The notes beneath the pieces were generated by a model. It worked only from the letters and a program-made list of their open reading frames with translations. It had not been told where the DNA came from and did not search any database. From positions 1 to 35,885 of the forward strand of contig CACDQT010000005.1 of the NCBI GenBank assembly GCA_902554995.1: a DNA stretch of 35,885 nt, given 5' to 3'. The translations under genes were made by a program, and so were the position numbers. Shown one piece after another: positions 1 through 7,513 of the stretch (within the stretch, counting starts at the first letter, position 1; each line of letters starts with the position of its first letter). The stretch comes from an uncultured Pelagibacteraceae bacterium (lineage in GTDB: Bacteria; Pseudomonadota; Alphaproteobacteria; Pelagibacterales; Pelagibacteraceae).

Positions 1-1
1 A

Positions 2-214
2 AAAAATATAGCTTATTATAAAATACCAGTAGATTTTGAGATAACTGGAAATTTTTTAGGATATATTAAGTTTAAAAGGCAATTATCTCTATCGCAAAAG
101 ACGTTAAACTTTGACAATGAGTCTATCAAAGTGGTAAAACAGGGAGATTCAACTGGAGCGATAAAAGTGAATGGAACATTAACTATTGTAGGTTTGGCAG
201 ATGAATTTTTTTAG
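2..214 (+). CDS. PilO-like type IV pilus inner-membrane protein, C-terminal end (5' truncated)
   Basis: This reading frame is open from the window edge to a TAG at 212-214 and gives about 70 residues. The visible part has alternating beta character (PVDFEITGNFLGYIKF, then AIKVNGTLTIVGL), which resembles the C-terminal ferredoxin-like domain of PilO. PilO pairs with PilN in the inner membrane and contacts PilP. Its stop overlaps the start of the PilP-like gene by 14 bases, and PilO directly before PilP is the canonical pilMNOPQ order. The family call rests mainly on that context plus the beta pattern, because no sharp motif is visible in so short a piece. The upstream pilM and pilN genes are presumably outside the window. 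Confidence 0.6.
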   Translation, partial: KNIAYYKIPVDFEITGNFLGYIKFKRQLSLSQKTLNFDNESIKVVKQGDSTGAIKVNGTLTIVGLADEFF

Positions 215-710
215 GAAAATAACATATATCATTTTCATGTTGTTTTTTGCATTCGCGGGAAAAGCTGATAACCATGATAAAGAGCAGAATATTGTTGAGC
301 GAGCAAAAGAAGTAAACCAAAAAATAAAAGAACAGCAAGCACAGAAAAAATCGAATATCAGTTCAGAGATTAGTAAAGAAGAGCCACTCCCATTAAATGA
401 TCCTTTTGTCGGTGATGGTACTCTTGGAGGTTCTAGCGCAGGTGTAAAACTAATTGCAGAAACTGAGGAGAAAAAGAAAAAATTGAGTGTGTTCAATTAC
501 AAATTAGTTGGAATAATTGAAGGTGAGGGCGTAGGTTTCGCGTCTTTGGTAGATGAAAATGGTGACATAATAAATGTTGCTTTTAATGATGAGCTATCTC
601 CAGGAGTAAGATTGATAGGTATTAGTAAAAAAGAAGTTATTTTTGAAAATGGTGAGGATTCCTTAGTTGTAATTAATTTCAAAAATCAAATTATAGAGAG
701 AAACAACTGA
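201..710 (+). CDS. pilP: PilP-like type IV pilus assembly protein
   Basis: A 169-residue protein with an N-terminal hydrophobic segment (residues about 7-20), consistent with a signal peptide or lipoprotein-like anchor, although no lipobox cysteine is seen. A charged, Gln/Lys/Glu-rich linker follows to about residue 60. Next comes LPLNDPF, the proline/Asp-Pro-Phe stretch typical just before the PilP core, then a small beta domain (residues about 100-165, LVGIIEGEGVGFASLVDENG). PilP is periplasmic and links the PilN/PilO inner-membrane complex to the PilQ secretin. It overlaps the PilO-like gene by 14 bases and its TGA shares one base with the pilQ ATG, which suggests translational coupling. 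The length matches PilP. Confidence 0.82.
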   Translation: MNFFRKITYIIFMLFFAFAGKADNHDKEQNIVERAKEVNQKIKEQQAQKKSNISSEISKEEPLPLNDPFVGDGTLGGSSAGVKLIAETEEKKKKLSVFNYKLVGIIEGEGVGFASLVDENGDIINVAFNDELSPGVRLIGISKKEVIFENGEDSLVVINFKNQIIERNN

Positions 711-2263
711 TGAAAAAATCTTTTTTAAAAATATTTACAAGCTTTATTGTTGTAGGAATACTAGTTGCAGGCTGTACTGCTACGGGTAAGAAAAAATCTA
801 GCAAAATTTTTAAGCATAATACTCCACTTATTAAGACTGATGTTAAAGAAATGGGTAAAGCAGAAATTGATAAAATGGCAGAGATGGGCCCAACTCCAGT
901 AGAAGGAGATGTTGTTAAACTTAAAAAAAGAAAAAAACTATCTGCAGTAAAAGAAAAAAATTATCTTTTAATTCCTGAGGAATATGTAAGTTTAAAACAA
1001 AACGTAACATTTAATTTCCAAAACATGGACTACGGTGAAACCATGAGATTAATGGGAGAAATCGGTAATGTGAACATTCTTGTGGGTGAGGATGTTGCTG
1101 GGTCAGTTACAGCTTCATTGACAGATGTACCTTGGGATAAAGCTTTTAATGCTTTATTGGACATGAAAAATTATGCAGCAGACATTGATGTCGCTAGTAA
1201 CATTATAAGAGTAGCTACTCCGGCAACATTAACTTCTCAAGAAAGTTATAAATCTGCAAGAGCTCAAGCTGTTAAAAAGAAAGTTGAATTAGAGGACTCA
1301 GTGGAACCAATTATTTCAGAAATATTTAGACTATACTATATTTCTCCAGCAGAAGCCAAAGCTACAATAACTGAACTATTTACTTCTAGCGGTGGTTCAG
1401 GTTCATTTATGCCTATACAAGTTACAGAGGAAAAAACTACTCGTTCTATTATTGTTAGAGGTAAAGAAAAAGATTTAGATGTAGTCGATAAAGTTTTAAG
1501 AGAAATTGATGTTAGAACTAAACAAGTTTTAATGGAGGTATACATAGTAGAGGCCGAGTCTTCTTTTGAGCAAGAGCTTGGTAAAAAATTAGGAGGTGCT
1601 TTTGCAAGACAAGATATGAGAGCAGGAGGTACTCTTGGTGGTACTTCCGTAGGTGCGCCATCCGGGACAGACTCTGCTATATCCGATGACACTTCAAACC
1701 TTGGTGATGGAAAAGATACATTAATGAATTTACCCGCTGCTGGGGCTACCTCAGGTATAGGAATATTAAAAAAAACAGGTTCAGCGGTGTTAAAAGTAGA
1801 ATTGGAAGCAATGGAGAAAAAAGGTATATCGAAAATAATCTCTAATCCAAAAATATTTTCTTTAGATAATCAAACTGCAACAATCAAACAAGGTGAACAA
1901 ATTCCTGTAGCGGGAGGTGATGGTGCTGACACATTTACTGATGCAGCATTAGTTATGACAGTAACACCTAGTATCATTGGAGATGGAAATGTGCTTCTAG
2001 ATGTAAAAGTAAACAATGACTCTCCAAACAGACAGAATGCTGGTAGCGTTGGAATAAACACCATGGAAATTGCTACAAAATTACTAGTTGCTGACGGCGA
2101 TATCGTTGTAATTGGTGGAATAAAGAAAAATACTGTTTCTGATAAAGCAGGTCAAGTCCCAGGTGCAGCAAATCTTCCTATCGTTGGAAAAATGTTTAAA
2201 GGGACAAGTAAATCTGATAAATTAACTGACTTATTGGTGTTTATCGCTCCAAGAATTTTATAA
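710..2263 (+). CDS. pilQ: PilQ-family secretin, lipoprotein form
   Basis: A 517-residue outer-membrane secretin through which a type IV pilus exits. It starts with a lipoprotein signal peptide (lipobox LVAGC, Cys22). The region from residue about 100 has the secretin N-domain pattern (VTFNFQNMDYGETMRLMGE). An N1/NolW-type domain lies near 200-270 (TTRSIIVRGKEKDLDVVDK), and the secretin core begins at QVLMEVYIVEAESSFEQELG. Core motifs include SNPKIFSLDNQTATIKQGEQ, a DGNVLLDVKVNNDSP block and the ending LLVFIAPRIL, which fit PilQ better than MshL. It is shorter than PilQ proteins carrying AMIN domains, and none is visible here. It sits between pilP and pilB with only 4 bases before the next gene. 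Confidence 0.9.
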   Translation: MKKSFLKIFTSFIVVGILVAGCTATGKKKSSKIFKHNTPLIKTDVKEMGKAEIDKMAEMGPTPVEGDVVKLKKRKKLSAVKEKNYLLIPEEYVSLKQNVTFNFQNMDYGETMRLMGEIGNVNILVGEDVAGSVTASLTDVPWDKAFNALLDMKNYAADIDVASNIIRVATPATLTSQESYKSARAQAVKKKVELEDSVEPIISEIFRLYYISPAEAKATITELFTSSGGSGSFMPIQVTEEKTTRSIIVRGKEKDLDVVDKVLREIDVRTKQVLMEVYIVEAESSFEQELGKKLGGAFARQDMRAGGTLGGTSVGAPSGTDSAISDDTSNLGDGKDTLMNLPAAGATSGIGILKKTGSAVLKVELEAMEKKGISKIISNPKIFSLDNQTATIKQGEQIPVAGGDGADTFTDAALVMTVTPSIIGDGNVLLDVKVNNDSPNRQNAGSVGINTMEIATKLLVADGDIVVIGGIKKNTVSDKAGQVPGAANLPIVGKMFKGTSKSDKLTDLLVFIAPRIL

Positions 2264-2267
2264 TAAC

Positions 2268-4019
2268 ATGTTAAAGATAAGCAGAGAAAGTGAAATTAAT
2301 TTAATCAATGTTTTAATTGATAATGATGTAATTTCTGGAAAAGATTTAATAAATATTAAGAAGACTAGCACAGAAGGTAACAAATCTCAGATAGAAGCCG
2401 TATTTGATCTTAAGTTAACTGATGAAAAAAAAATTCTTGATATTTTAGTTAAAGAGCAAAATCTTGAAATTGTTGATCTTGCCAAACAAGAAGTTTCTGA
2501 AGAGATCAAAACTGTTCTTCCATCTAATTATATAAAAGTAAATTTCGTTGCACCTTTTAAAATTGATGGCAAAACTTTACACATAGCTATTCCTGATAGC
2601 TCTAAACTAAATTTAATGAGAAATTTAAAAGCAATAACAAAAAAAAATATTGAGTTACATGCGGCACCCTTAACGCAGATTTCTCAGTATATAGAAAAAA
2701 TTTCAAATGAAAGTGGAGAGGTGACTGCTGCAACCATTAGAGAAGAAAATAAAGAAAAACAAAAAACTTTTGATTCTGATCTAGGTGAAGCGGGAGAGGT
2801 GCTAGAAAATACGCCAGAAGAGGATATTGAGGCAATCGAAAATGAATCTGAGGTTATAAAATTCAGTACTGCTGTTGTTGCAGATGCAATTAAAAGCGGT
2901 GTCAGTGATATTCACATTGAACCTTATAGGTTCACATCAAGAGTAAGATATAGGCTTGATGGTATGCTTACTGAGCAAGAACAGTATCGAAAATTTCTTC
3001 ATGATAATTACGGCGCGGTAGTAACACGTTTTAAAATTATGGGTAAACTTGATATTGCTGAAAGAAGATTACCTCAAGATGGTGCGATAAACTTTAAAAT
3101 CGAAGGCAAAGTAGTTGACCTCAGGCTTTCAATTTTACCGACAGCAAATAATGAGAGAATTGTAATGCGGGTTCTTAACAAGGATGCGGGAGATATAACT
3201 TTAGAGCAACTTAACTTTGAAGAACAAGATTTAAAAAATTTAAGAAAGTCAATTCATAGTACCCAAGGTCTTATTCTAGTAACAGGTCCCACAGGTTCTG
3301 GTAAATCAACTACTTTATACAGTATTTTAAAGGAAGTAAGCAAACCTCATTTAAATATTTTAACTGCTGAAGATCCTGTTGAATATGAATTAGATGGTGT
3401 AGGACAAGTTCAAATAAAAGATGATATTGGTTTTACTTTTGCTAAAGCTCTTAGATCTTTTTTAAGACAAGACCCTGAAATTATTCTTGTTGGAGAGATG
3501 AGGGATAAAGAAACTGTAGATATCGGTTTGAAAGCTGCTTTAACGGGTCACTTAGTATTTAGTACGTTGCACACTAATGATGCACCAAGTACAATTACTA
3601 GATTACAGAATATGGGAACACCTGACTATTTAATCAGCGCTGCTTGTCAACTTGTTGTAGCCCAAAGACTTGCAAGAAAAAATTGCAAAGATTGTAAAGT
3701 TCCTGATGATGATGTAACTCCAAAAGTTCTACAAGATTTGGGTTTTACTGCTGAAGTTGCATCAAGGGTAAAAGCAATTAAAGGTAAAGGGTGTCCAAAG
3801 TGTAAAGACACAGGATATAAAGGCAGACAAGGTATTTATGAAATACTATCGGTTTCTAAGCCTCTTAAAGAAGCAATTCTAAGACAGGCCACAACTCCTG
3901 AATTAAGAGAAATTGCAGTTAAAGAAGGTTTTCAAACAATGCAAGATATGGGTAGAAGATTAATTGCATCAGGTGAACTAAATTTTAGAGAATTTGAAAG
4001 AGTTTTGTCTGAGGGATAA
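2268..4019 (+). CDS. pilB: PilB-type pilus extension ATPase (GspE family)
   Basis: A 583-residue cytoplasmic secretion ATPase that drives pilin polymerisation. The N-terminal 150 residues look like an MshEN/GspE N-terminal domain. The ATPase core has a Walker A GPTGSGKST at 340-348 (Lys346), an Asp box after it (AEDPVEYE), a Walker B region ILVGEMRD at 406-413 and a His box starting at His428 (HLVFSTLHTNDA). A zinc-binding tetracysteine is present: CKDC at 473-476 and CPKC at 509-512. This is typical of PilB/GspE extension ATPases and absent from PilT. No PilT-type retraction ATPase is encoded in this window. The gene lies 4 bases after pilQ and is followed by pilC after 14 bases. Confidence 0.93.
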   Translation: MLKISRESEINLINVLIDNDVISGKDLINIKKTSTEGNKSQIEAVFDLKLTDEKKILDILVKEQNLEIVDLAKQEVSEEIKTVLPSNYIKVNFVAPFKIDGKTLHIAIPDSSKLNLMRNLKAITKKNIELHAAPLTQISQYIEKISNESGEVTAATIREENKEKQKTFDSDLGEAGEVLENTPEEDIEAIENESEVIKFSTAVVADAIKSGVSDIHIEPYRFTSRVRYRLDGMLTEQEQYRKFLHDNYGAVVTRFKIMGKLDIAERRLPQDGAINFKIEGKVVDLRLSILPTANNERIVMRVLNKDAGDITLEQLNFEEQDLKNLRKSIHSTQGLILVTGPTGSGKSTTLYSILKEVSKPHLNILTAEDPVEYELDGVGQVQIKDDIGFTFAKALRSFLRQDPEIILVGEMRDKETVDIGLKAALTGHLVFSTLHTNDAPSTITRLQNMGTPDYLISAACQLVVAQRLARKNCKDCKVPDDDVTPKVLQDLGFTAEVASRVKAIKGKGCPKCKDTGYKGRQGIYEILSVSKPLKEAILRQATTPELREIAVKEGFQTMQDMGRRLIASGELNFREFERVLSEG

Positions 4020-4033
4020 ATAATTGTTAATTT

Positions 4034-5275
4034 ATGGAAGCATTTACTTACAAAGGCATATCTGAAGGCAAATATGTGGATGGAGAAATTGAAGCGCTTA
4101 ATTTAGATGAGGCATCTCATAAGCTTAAAGAACAAAAAATTATCATAACGAATATAGTTCGTTCGTCAAAAAAGAAAAAAACAGAGGTAAAAGAGAAGAA
4201 AAAAGGCAAAGGATTTAGCCTTTTTGGAAAAAAGAAGGCAAAAGTCGAGGATGTTCTAATATTTTCAAAACAATTTGCAACTATGGTCAAAGCAGGTTTG
4301 CCTATTTTACAGGTTTTGGGAATGTTAAGAGATCAAATTGAAAGTCCCGCTATGAAAGACATTATCGAAGATATTAGAAAAAGCTTAGAAGGTGGAGTTA
4401 CTTTATCAAAGTGTTTTGAAAAATATCCTGAGCTTTTCGATAATGTCTACATTAACTTAATCAAAGCTGGGGAAGCCAGTGGTAAATTAGATGTATTTTT
4501 GCTCAAAATTGTCGAGTCTCTTGAGAAAAAGGAGAATATTAAAAAGAAGATTAAATCAGCTTTAATGTATCCAAGTATTATGTTTACAGTTGCTGTAACA
4601 GTTAGTGCATTCATGTTAGTTAAAGTTGTTCCGGTATTTGCTAAAATGTATGATGGAATGGGTATAGAATTACCCACTGCAACAGCAACTATAATGGCTA
4701 TGAGTGACTTTTTAAGAGGCACTGGTGGAAAAGTTTTACTGTTTGGTTTAATCGGTTTTGTTTTAGGTTTTAGATATATTACCTCCAAGAATGAAAAAAT
4801 GAAATACGCTTGGCATAAACAAGTTTTAAAACTACCAATTTTCGGTGACATGATATTAAAATCTATGCTAGCTAGAATTTCATTGATCATGGGAAACTTA
4901 AGTGCTGCAGGTGTTAACCTTCTTGAAAGTTTAGAAATTTCTAAATCAGTTAGTACCAATGTGGTAGTTTTAGAGTCTTTAGAAAATGTAAAAAAAGGGG
5001 TTTTTTCTGGAGACACATTAACAAAATTATTTTTAAAAGATCCTTTATTTCCTCCAACTTTTTCTCAGCTTATTTCCGTAGGGGAACAAACTGGACAACT
5101 CGATGAAATGTTTGGATCAGTTGCAAAATATTATGAAGCTGAATTTGACACAACTGTTGATAACCTTTCATCATTAATTGAACCAATTATGATTGTTTTT
5201 ATGGGTATCATGATTGGAGGATTAATGATCGCGATGTACTCTCCAATTTTCAATGTTGGAGCTTTAATTGGCTAA
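4034..5275 (+). CDS. pilC: PilC-type pilus inner-membrane platform protein (GspF family)
   Basis: A 413-residue polytopic protein that forms the inner-membrane platform on which PilB acts. The N-terminal part (about 1-65) is the usual short alpha/beta domain followed by a Lys-rich stretch. Two T2SSF repeats follow, one from about residue 70 (FSKQFATMVKAGLPILQVL, later GEASGKLDVF) and one from about 270 (SLIMGNLSAAGVNLLESLE, later GEQTGQLDEMF). Hydrophobic segments lie near 180-205, 235-255 and 375-400. The duplicated GE-x-[ST]-G-[KQ]-LD signature is diagnostic. It is the last gene of the assembly operon in this window and converges on the RsbW-like gene with a 4-base gap. Confidence 0.93.
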   Translation: MEAFTYKGISEGKYVDGEIEALNLDEASHKLKEQKIIITNIVRSSKKKKTEVKEKKKGKGFSLFGKKKAKVEDVLIFSKQFATMVKAGLPILQVLGMLRDQIESPAMKDIIEDIRKSLEGGVTLSKCFEKYPELFDNVYINLIKAGEASGKLDVFLLKIVESLEKKENIKKKIKSALMYPSIMFTVAVTVSAFMLVKVVPVFAKMYDGMGIELPTATATIMAMSDFLRGTGGKVLLFGLIGFVLGFRYITSKNEKMKYAWHKQVLKLPIFGDMILKSMLARISLIMGNLSAAGVNLLESLEISKSVSTNVVVLESLENVKKGVFSGDTLTKLFLKDPLFPPTFSQLISVGEQTGQLDEMFGSVAKYYEAEFDTTVDNLSSLIEPIMIVFMGIMIGGLMIAMYSPIFNVGALIG

Positions 5276-5279
5276 AAAT

Positions 5280-5711
5280 TTATAATTGCTTAGTTAAAAC
5301 TAAGTGATTGATCCAAGGTTTTTTTCCATCTTTAAATTCAACTGCATCCATTATTTGTTGAATAAAAAAAGTTCCTAAACCACCCGGTTTAACATTGTCA
5401 ATTTCTCTGTGTTTAACTTTTCCAGGATCCACTGGTGTACCCATATCATAAAAACCAATTTGTAATTTGTTTTCTTTACAACTTATTTGTACAACCATTT
5501 TATCTTCTGTATCAGGTGAGTCTTTGTAAGCATGTTTAACTATATTTTGTGCTGCTTCGGCAATTGCTAAAACTAATTCATCTTTTAAACTTTGGTCAAT
5601 ATGAAGTTTTTCAAAAACTTCCCTGCAAAAACTTCTGACATCTTTTAAACTTGATGATCGCACTAAAAAATCTTTTTTTTCGGTATGATTTGTGTGAGCT
5701 AATTCACTCAT
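5280..5711 (-). CDS. RsbW/SpoIIAB-like anti-sigma-type HATPase (GHKL serine kinase fold)
   Basis: A 143-residue soluble HATPase_c protein of the anti-sigma kinase type. The N box reads LAIAEAAQNIVKHAY with Glu52 and Asn56 in the E-x3-N spacing used by SpoIIAB/RsbW as catalytic base and Mg ligand. The G1 box is DMG (89-91) and the G2 box is GGLG (110-113) followed by FFIQQIMD. Such proteins bind either a target (classically a sigma factor) or a STAS protein, which they phosphorylate on serine. It lies 6 bases downstream of two STAS genes on the same strand, forming a partner-switch operon. No sigma factor is encoded nearby, so its target is unknown. The operon interrupts the forward pilus genes. 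Confidence 0.88.
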   Translation of the reverse strand: MSELAHTNHTEKKDFLVRSSSLKDVRSFCREVFEKLHIDQSLKDELVLAIAEAAQNIVKHAYKDSPDTEDKMVVQISCKENKLQIGFYDMGTPVDPGKVKHREIDNVKPGGLGTFFIQQIMDAVEFKDGKKPWINHLVLTKQL

Positions 5712-5717
5712 TAGTAA

Positions 5718-6017
5718 TTATTCCAAATTTAATATTTGTTCTAATTTTGCCATCATGATGACTTTTAAAACAGATTTACTTACTTCTTTTATGATTACTT
5801 TTGTATTTTTTTCTAAAGCTTTTTGGTGACTTTCAATTAAAACAGATATTCCAGACGAGTCCATATATTGAACATTACTTAAATTAAGATGAACTTCTTT
5901 CCCTGCATCAATGTGTGGAAAAATAACTTCTTTTGCTTTTTCAGTAACATCCATATCTATTTCACCATCAAGATGAACTGTTGCTACATTTCCCTCTTCA
6001 CTTACTTTGTAACTCAT
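5718..6017 (-). CDS. STAS-domain anti-sigma factor antagonist-like protein (copy A)
   Basis: A 99-residue single STAS-domain protein of the RsbV/SpoIIAA type. It has the diagnostic phosphoacceptor loop YMDSSGISVLIE with serines at 54-55, preceded by the usual beta strand (VHLNLSNVQ) and opening strand (ATVHLDGEID). In the known family, the unphosphorylated form binds the RsbW-like kinase and releases its target; a PP2C phosphatase reverses phosphorylation. It overlaps the other STAS gene by 4 bases (ATGA) and is 6 bases from the HATPase gene. The two STAS proteins align without gaps over the first 90 residues and are more than half identical, so they arose by tandem duplication. The fully conserved DSSG loop suggests both are still switchable. 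Confidence 0.9.
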   Translation of the reverse strand: MSYKVSEEGNVATVHLDGEIDMDVTEKAKEVIFPHIDAGKEVHLNLSNVQYMDSSGISVLIESHQKALEKNTKVIIKEVSKSVLKVIMMAKLEQILNLE

Positions 6018-6298
6018 AAAAATTTCCTCGCCATTGCTAAAACTTTTTCAACTGGTTTACTGACTTCAACCAACTCAAATTTTGTATTTTTTTGTTCTGA
6101 TAATTTTTTACTTTCAATGAGCACTGAAATTCCTGAGGAGTCCATATATTCAACTTTACTTAAATTTAAATGAACTTCGTGACCTGCTTCGATCAAAGGT
6201 AATATTGTTTGTCTAGCTTTATCAGCAACGTCCATATCAATTTCACCATTTAAGTGAACTATTCGTTTTGTATCAATTTCCTCTATTTTATATGTCAT
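6014..6298 (-). CDS. STAS-domain anti-sigma factor antagonist-like protein (copy B)
   Basis: A 94-residue STAS protein, first gene of the reverse three-gene partner-switch operon. It has the same YMDSSGISVLIES loop (serines 54-55) and the same GEIDMDVA strand and helix as copy A. The C-terminal helix differs (EVSKPVEKVLAMARKFL) and is shorter, so the two copies may bind the kinase or another partner differently. It reads out divergently from the pilin genes across a 149-base intergenic region that must carry the promoters for both directions. Residue-level conservation supports the fold; which phosphatase acts on it cannot be read from the sequence. Confidence 0.9.
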   Translation of the reverse strand: MTYKIEEIDTKRIVHLNGEIDMDVADKARQTILPLIEAGHEVHLNLSKVEYMDSSGISVLIESKKLSEQKNTKFELVEVSKPVEKVLAMARKFL

Positions 6299-6378
6299 AA
6301 ATTGTTAAATTAGCTCATTATGAGCAGATATTATTTATTTTCCACAAAAAAAAAGCTCAATATTGTTACTTTAATTTA

Positions 6379-6444
6379 TTTACATATCAGAAAAAAATAT
6401 TTAAAAATCTTATTATTAAATTAATTTAATTAATATAAAGAGGA
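6379..6444 (+). promoter_or_regulatory. Candidate promoter region and ribosome binding site of the pilin genes
   Basis: A possible -35 (TTTACA, 6379-6384) lies 17 bases before a weak -10 (TAAAAA, 6402-6407) in the STAS/pilin divergent spacer. A clear Shine-Dalgarno (AAGAGGA, 6438-6444) lies 3 bases before the pilin ATG at 6448. The ribosome site is convincing; the promoter match is only moderate because the spacer is very AT-rich. The strong ribosome site contrasts with the envelope genes further right, which have none. Confidence 0.4.
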
Positions 6445-6447
6445 ACC

Positions 6448-6960
6448 ATGAGAAATAATAAAGGTTTTACGCTAATCGAACTACTAGTCGTGGTTGCGAT
6501 TATTGGTATTTTGGCTGCAGTTGGAACTGTTGCTTATACTGGATACACTGAAGGTGCCAAAAAATCATCAGCTAAATCAAATCACGCTTCTGTGGTTAAA
6601 TATATTGCTGCTGAAGATCAAAAATGTAACGTCGGTGCCAAAAAAGCTTTTGGTCTAGATGTTGGAACAGCAGCTGGTGAATTTGATTGTGAAAACAGAA
6701 CTGGTGGCACGATTGCTGCTGCTGCTGTTTCTGCACTTACAGATTTCAAAAATCCGTATGCAACATCTGTAGGTGCTGTTAGATCAGAGAATACTTCTCA
6801 CGATAAAAAAGCAGACAGAGGTTACGTAAACGTAGTAGCTTCTAGTAATACTATAACAGTCACAACTTGCTTTGATGCAACTACAGAAGATTCCGATGGA
6901 CCAAAGGCATGTGCAGTCGCAGCTGACAGAGTTGCTAATGAAATTGATGTTGCGGAATAA
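6448..6960 (+). CDS. Type IV pilin (first of two), likely major subunit
   Basis: A 170-residue type IVa-like prepilin. The leader is only 6 residues, with prepilin peptidase cleavage predicted after Gly6 (KG|FTLIELLVVVAIIGILAAV). Glu11 is position 5 of the mature protein, and the hydrophobic N-terminal helix is canonical. The globular part has four cysteines (60, 81, 141, 155), possibly forming two disulfides. The C-terminal pair encloses an acidic loop similar to the pilin D-region. A strong ribosome site precedes the ATG and the gene is the first after a promoter-sized spacer, so it is the better candidate for the major subunit. The globular domain was not recognised as a named subfamily, so no symbol is given. 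Confidence 0.9.
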   Translation: MRNNKGFTLIELLVVVAIIGILAAVGTVAYTGYTEGAKKSSAKSNHASVVKYIAAEDQKCNVGAKKAFGLDVGTAAGEFDCENRTGGTIAAAAVSALTDFKNPYATSVGAVRSENTSHDKKADRGYVNVVASSNTITVTTCFDATTEDSDGPKACAVAADRVANEIDVAE

Positions 6961-6981
6961 CATTTTTAGATAAGAAAACTT

Positions 6982-7431
6982 ATGATCACCAGAAGCTCAG
7001 GTTTTAGTTTAATTGAGCTTTTGGTGGTTGTAGCTATAATAGGAATTCTCTCAGCAACTGGGATGGTTCTTTACTCAGGTTATATCCAAAGCGCTAAAGC
7101 AAGTGCAGCCAAAAATCTTATGGCACAGATTGCTTTAGCTCAATCCGAACAATATGCTAATTCAGGAAGTTACTTTAAAACAGATTCTTCTGAAGTATGT
7201 GCTCCTCGGTCCCCTAGTAGCGATGAGGGCGTGGAAACTATTGTACAGATTGAACTAGCTTTATTTGATGGTGATCAAACAATACCTAGAGACGGTGGTT
7301 ATGGATATTGTATTGGAGGAACTGATTCAAATAATTTTCTTGTAATAGCCCAAGAGTTTGTCAGTGGCGATTCCACTGAATGCACTCTTGAAGTTAGAAG
7401 AAGAGGTGGTGTCCAATCACTGGGATGTTAA
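6982..7431 (+). CDS. Type IV pilin-like protein (second of two)
   Basis: A 149-residue prepilin with a 7-residue leader (MITRSSG|FSLIELLVVVAIIGIL). Glu12 corresponds to mature position 5. The mature N-terminal helix is nearly identical to that of the pilin 21 bases upstream, but the globular parts do not obviously align. This one has cysteines at 73, 110, 134 and 149, the last being the C-terminal residue. Tandem pilins with one shared helix and different heads suggest a major and a minor subunit, or alternative subunits. No prepilin peptidase gene is in the window. Confidence 0.88.
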   Translation: MITRSSGFSLIELLVVVAIIGILSATGMVLYSGYIQSAKASAAKNLMAQIALAQSEQYANSGSYFKTDSSEVCAPRSPSSDEGVETIVQIELALFDGDQTIPRDGGYGYCIGGTDSNNFLVIAQEFVSGDSTECTLEVRRRGGVQSLGC

Positions 7432-7513
7432 TTTAATAACGATCAATTAAAAAAATCATTTTGAGCACTTTACCAATTGCTAGTTGAATTTGTTTTGGTA
7501 GTTAATTAAAATC

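Noticed and set aside
4447-5016. 189-codon reverse ORF inside pilC
   Set aside because: It is antisense to a well-supported gene, has no recognisable motif and no ribosome site. It is a shadow of low-stop antisense frames.
5289-5304. CTTAGTT/AACTAAG palindrome near the pilC/RsbW junction as a terminator
   Set aside because: It lies inside the end of the RsbW-like gene, has only a 2-base loop and no T-run in either direction.
7461-7513. Possible sigma-54 promoter or operator upstream of the Amt fusion
   Set aside because: A TTGAGCAC and a TTGC are present but the spacing between the key dinucleotides is about 16 bases instead of 12. The TACCAA/TTGGTA inverted repeat (7471-7500) has arms of only 6 bases and no T-run.
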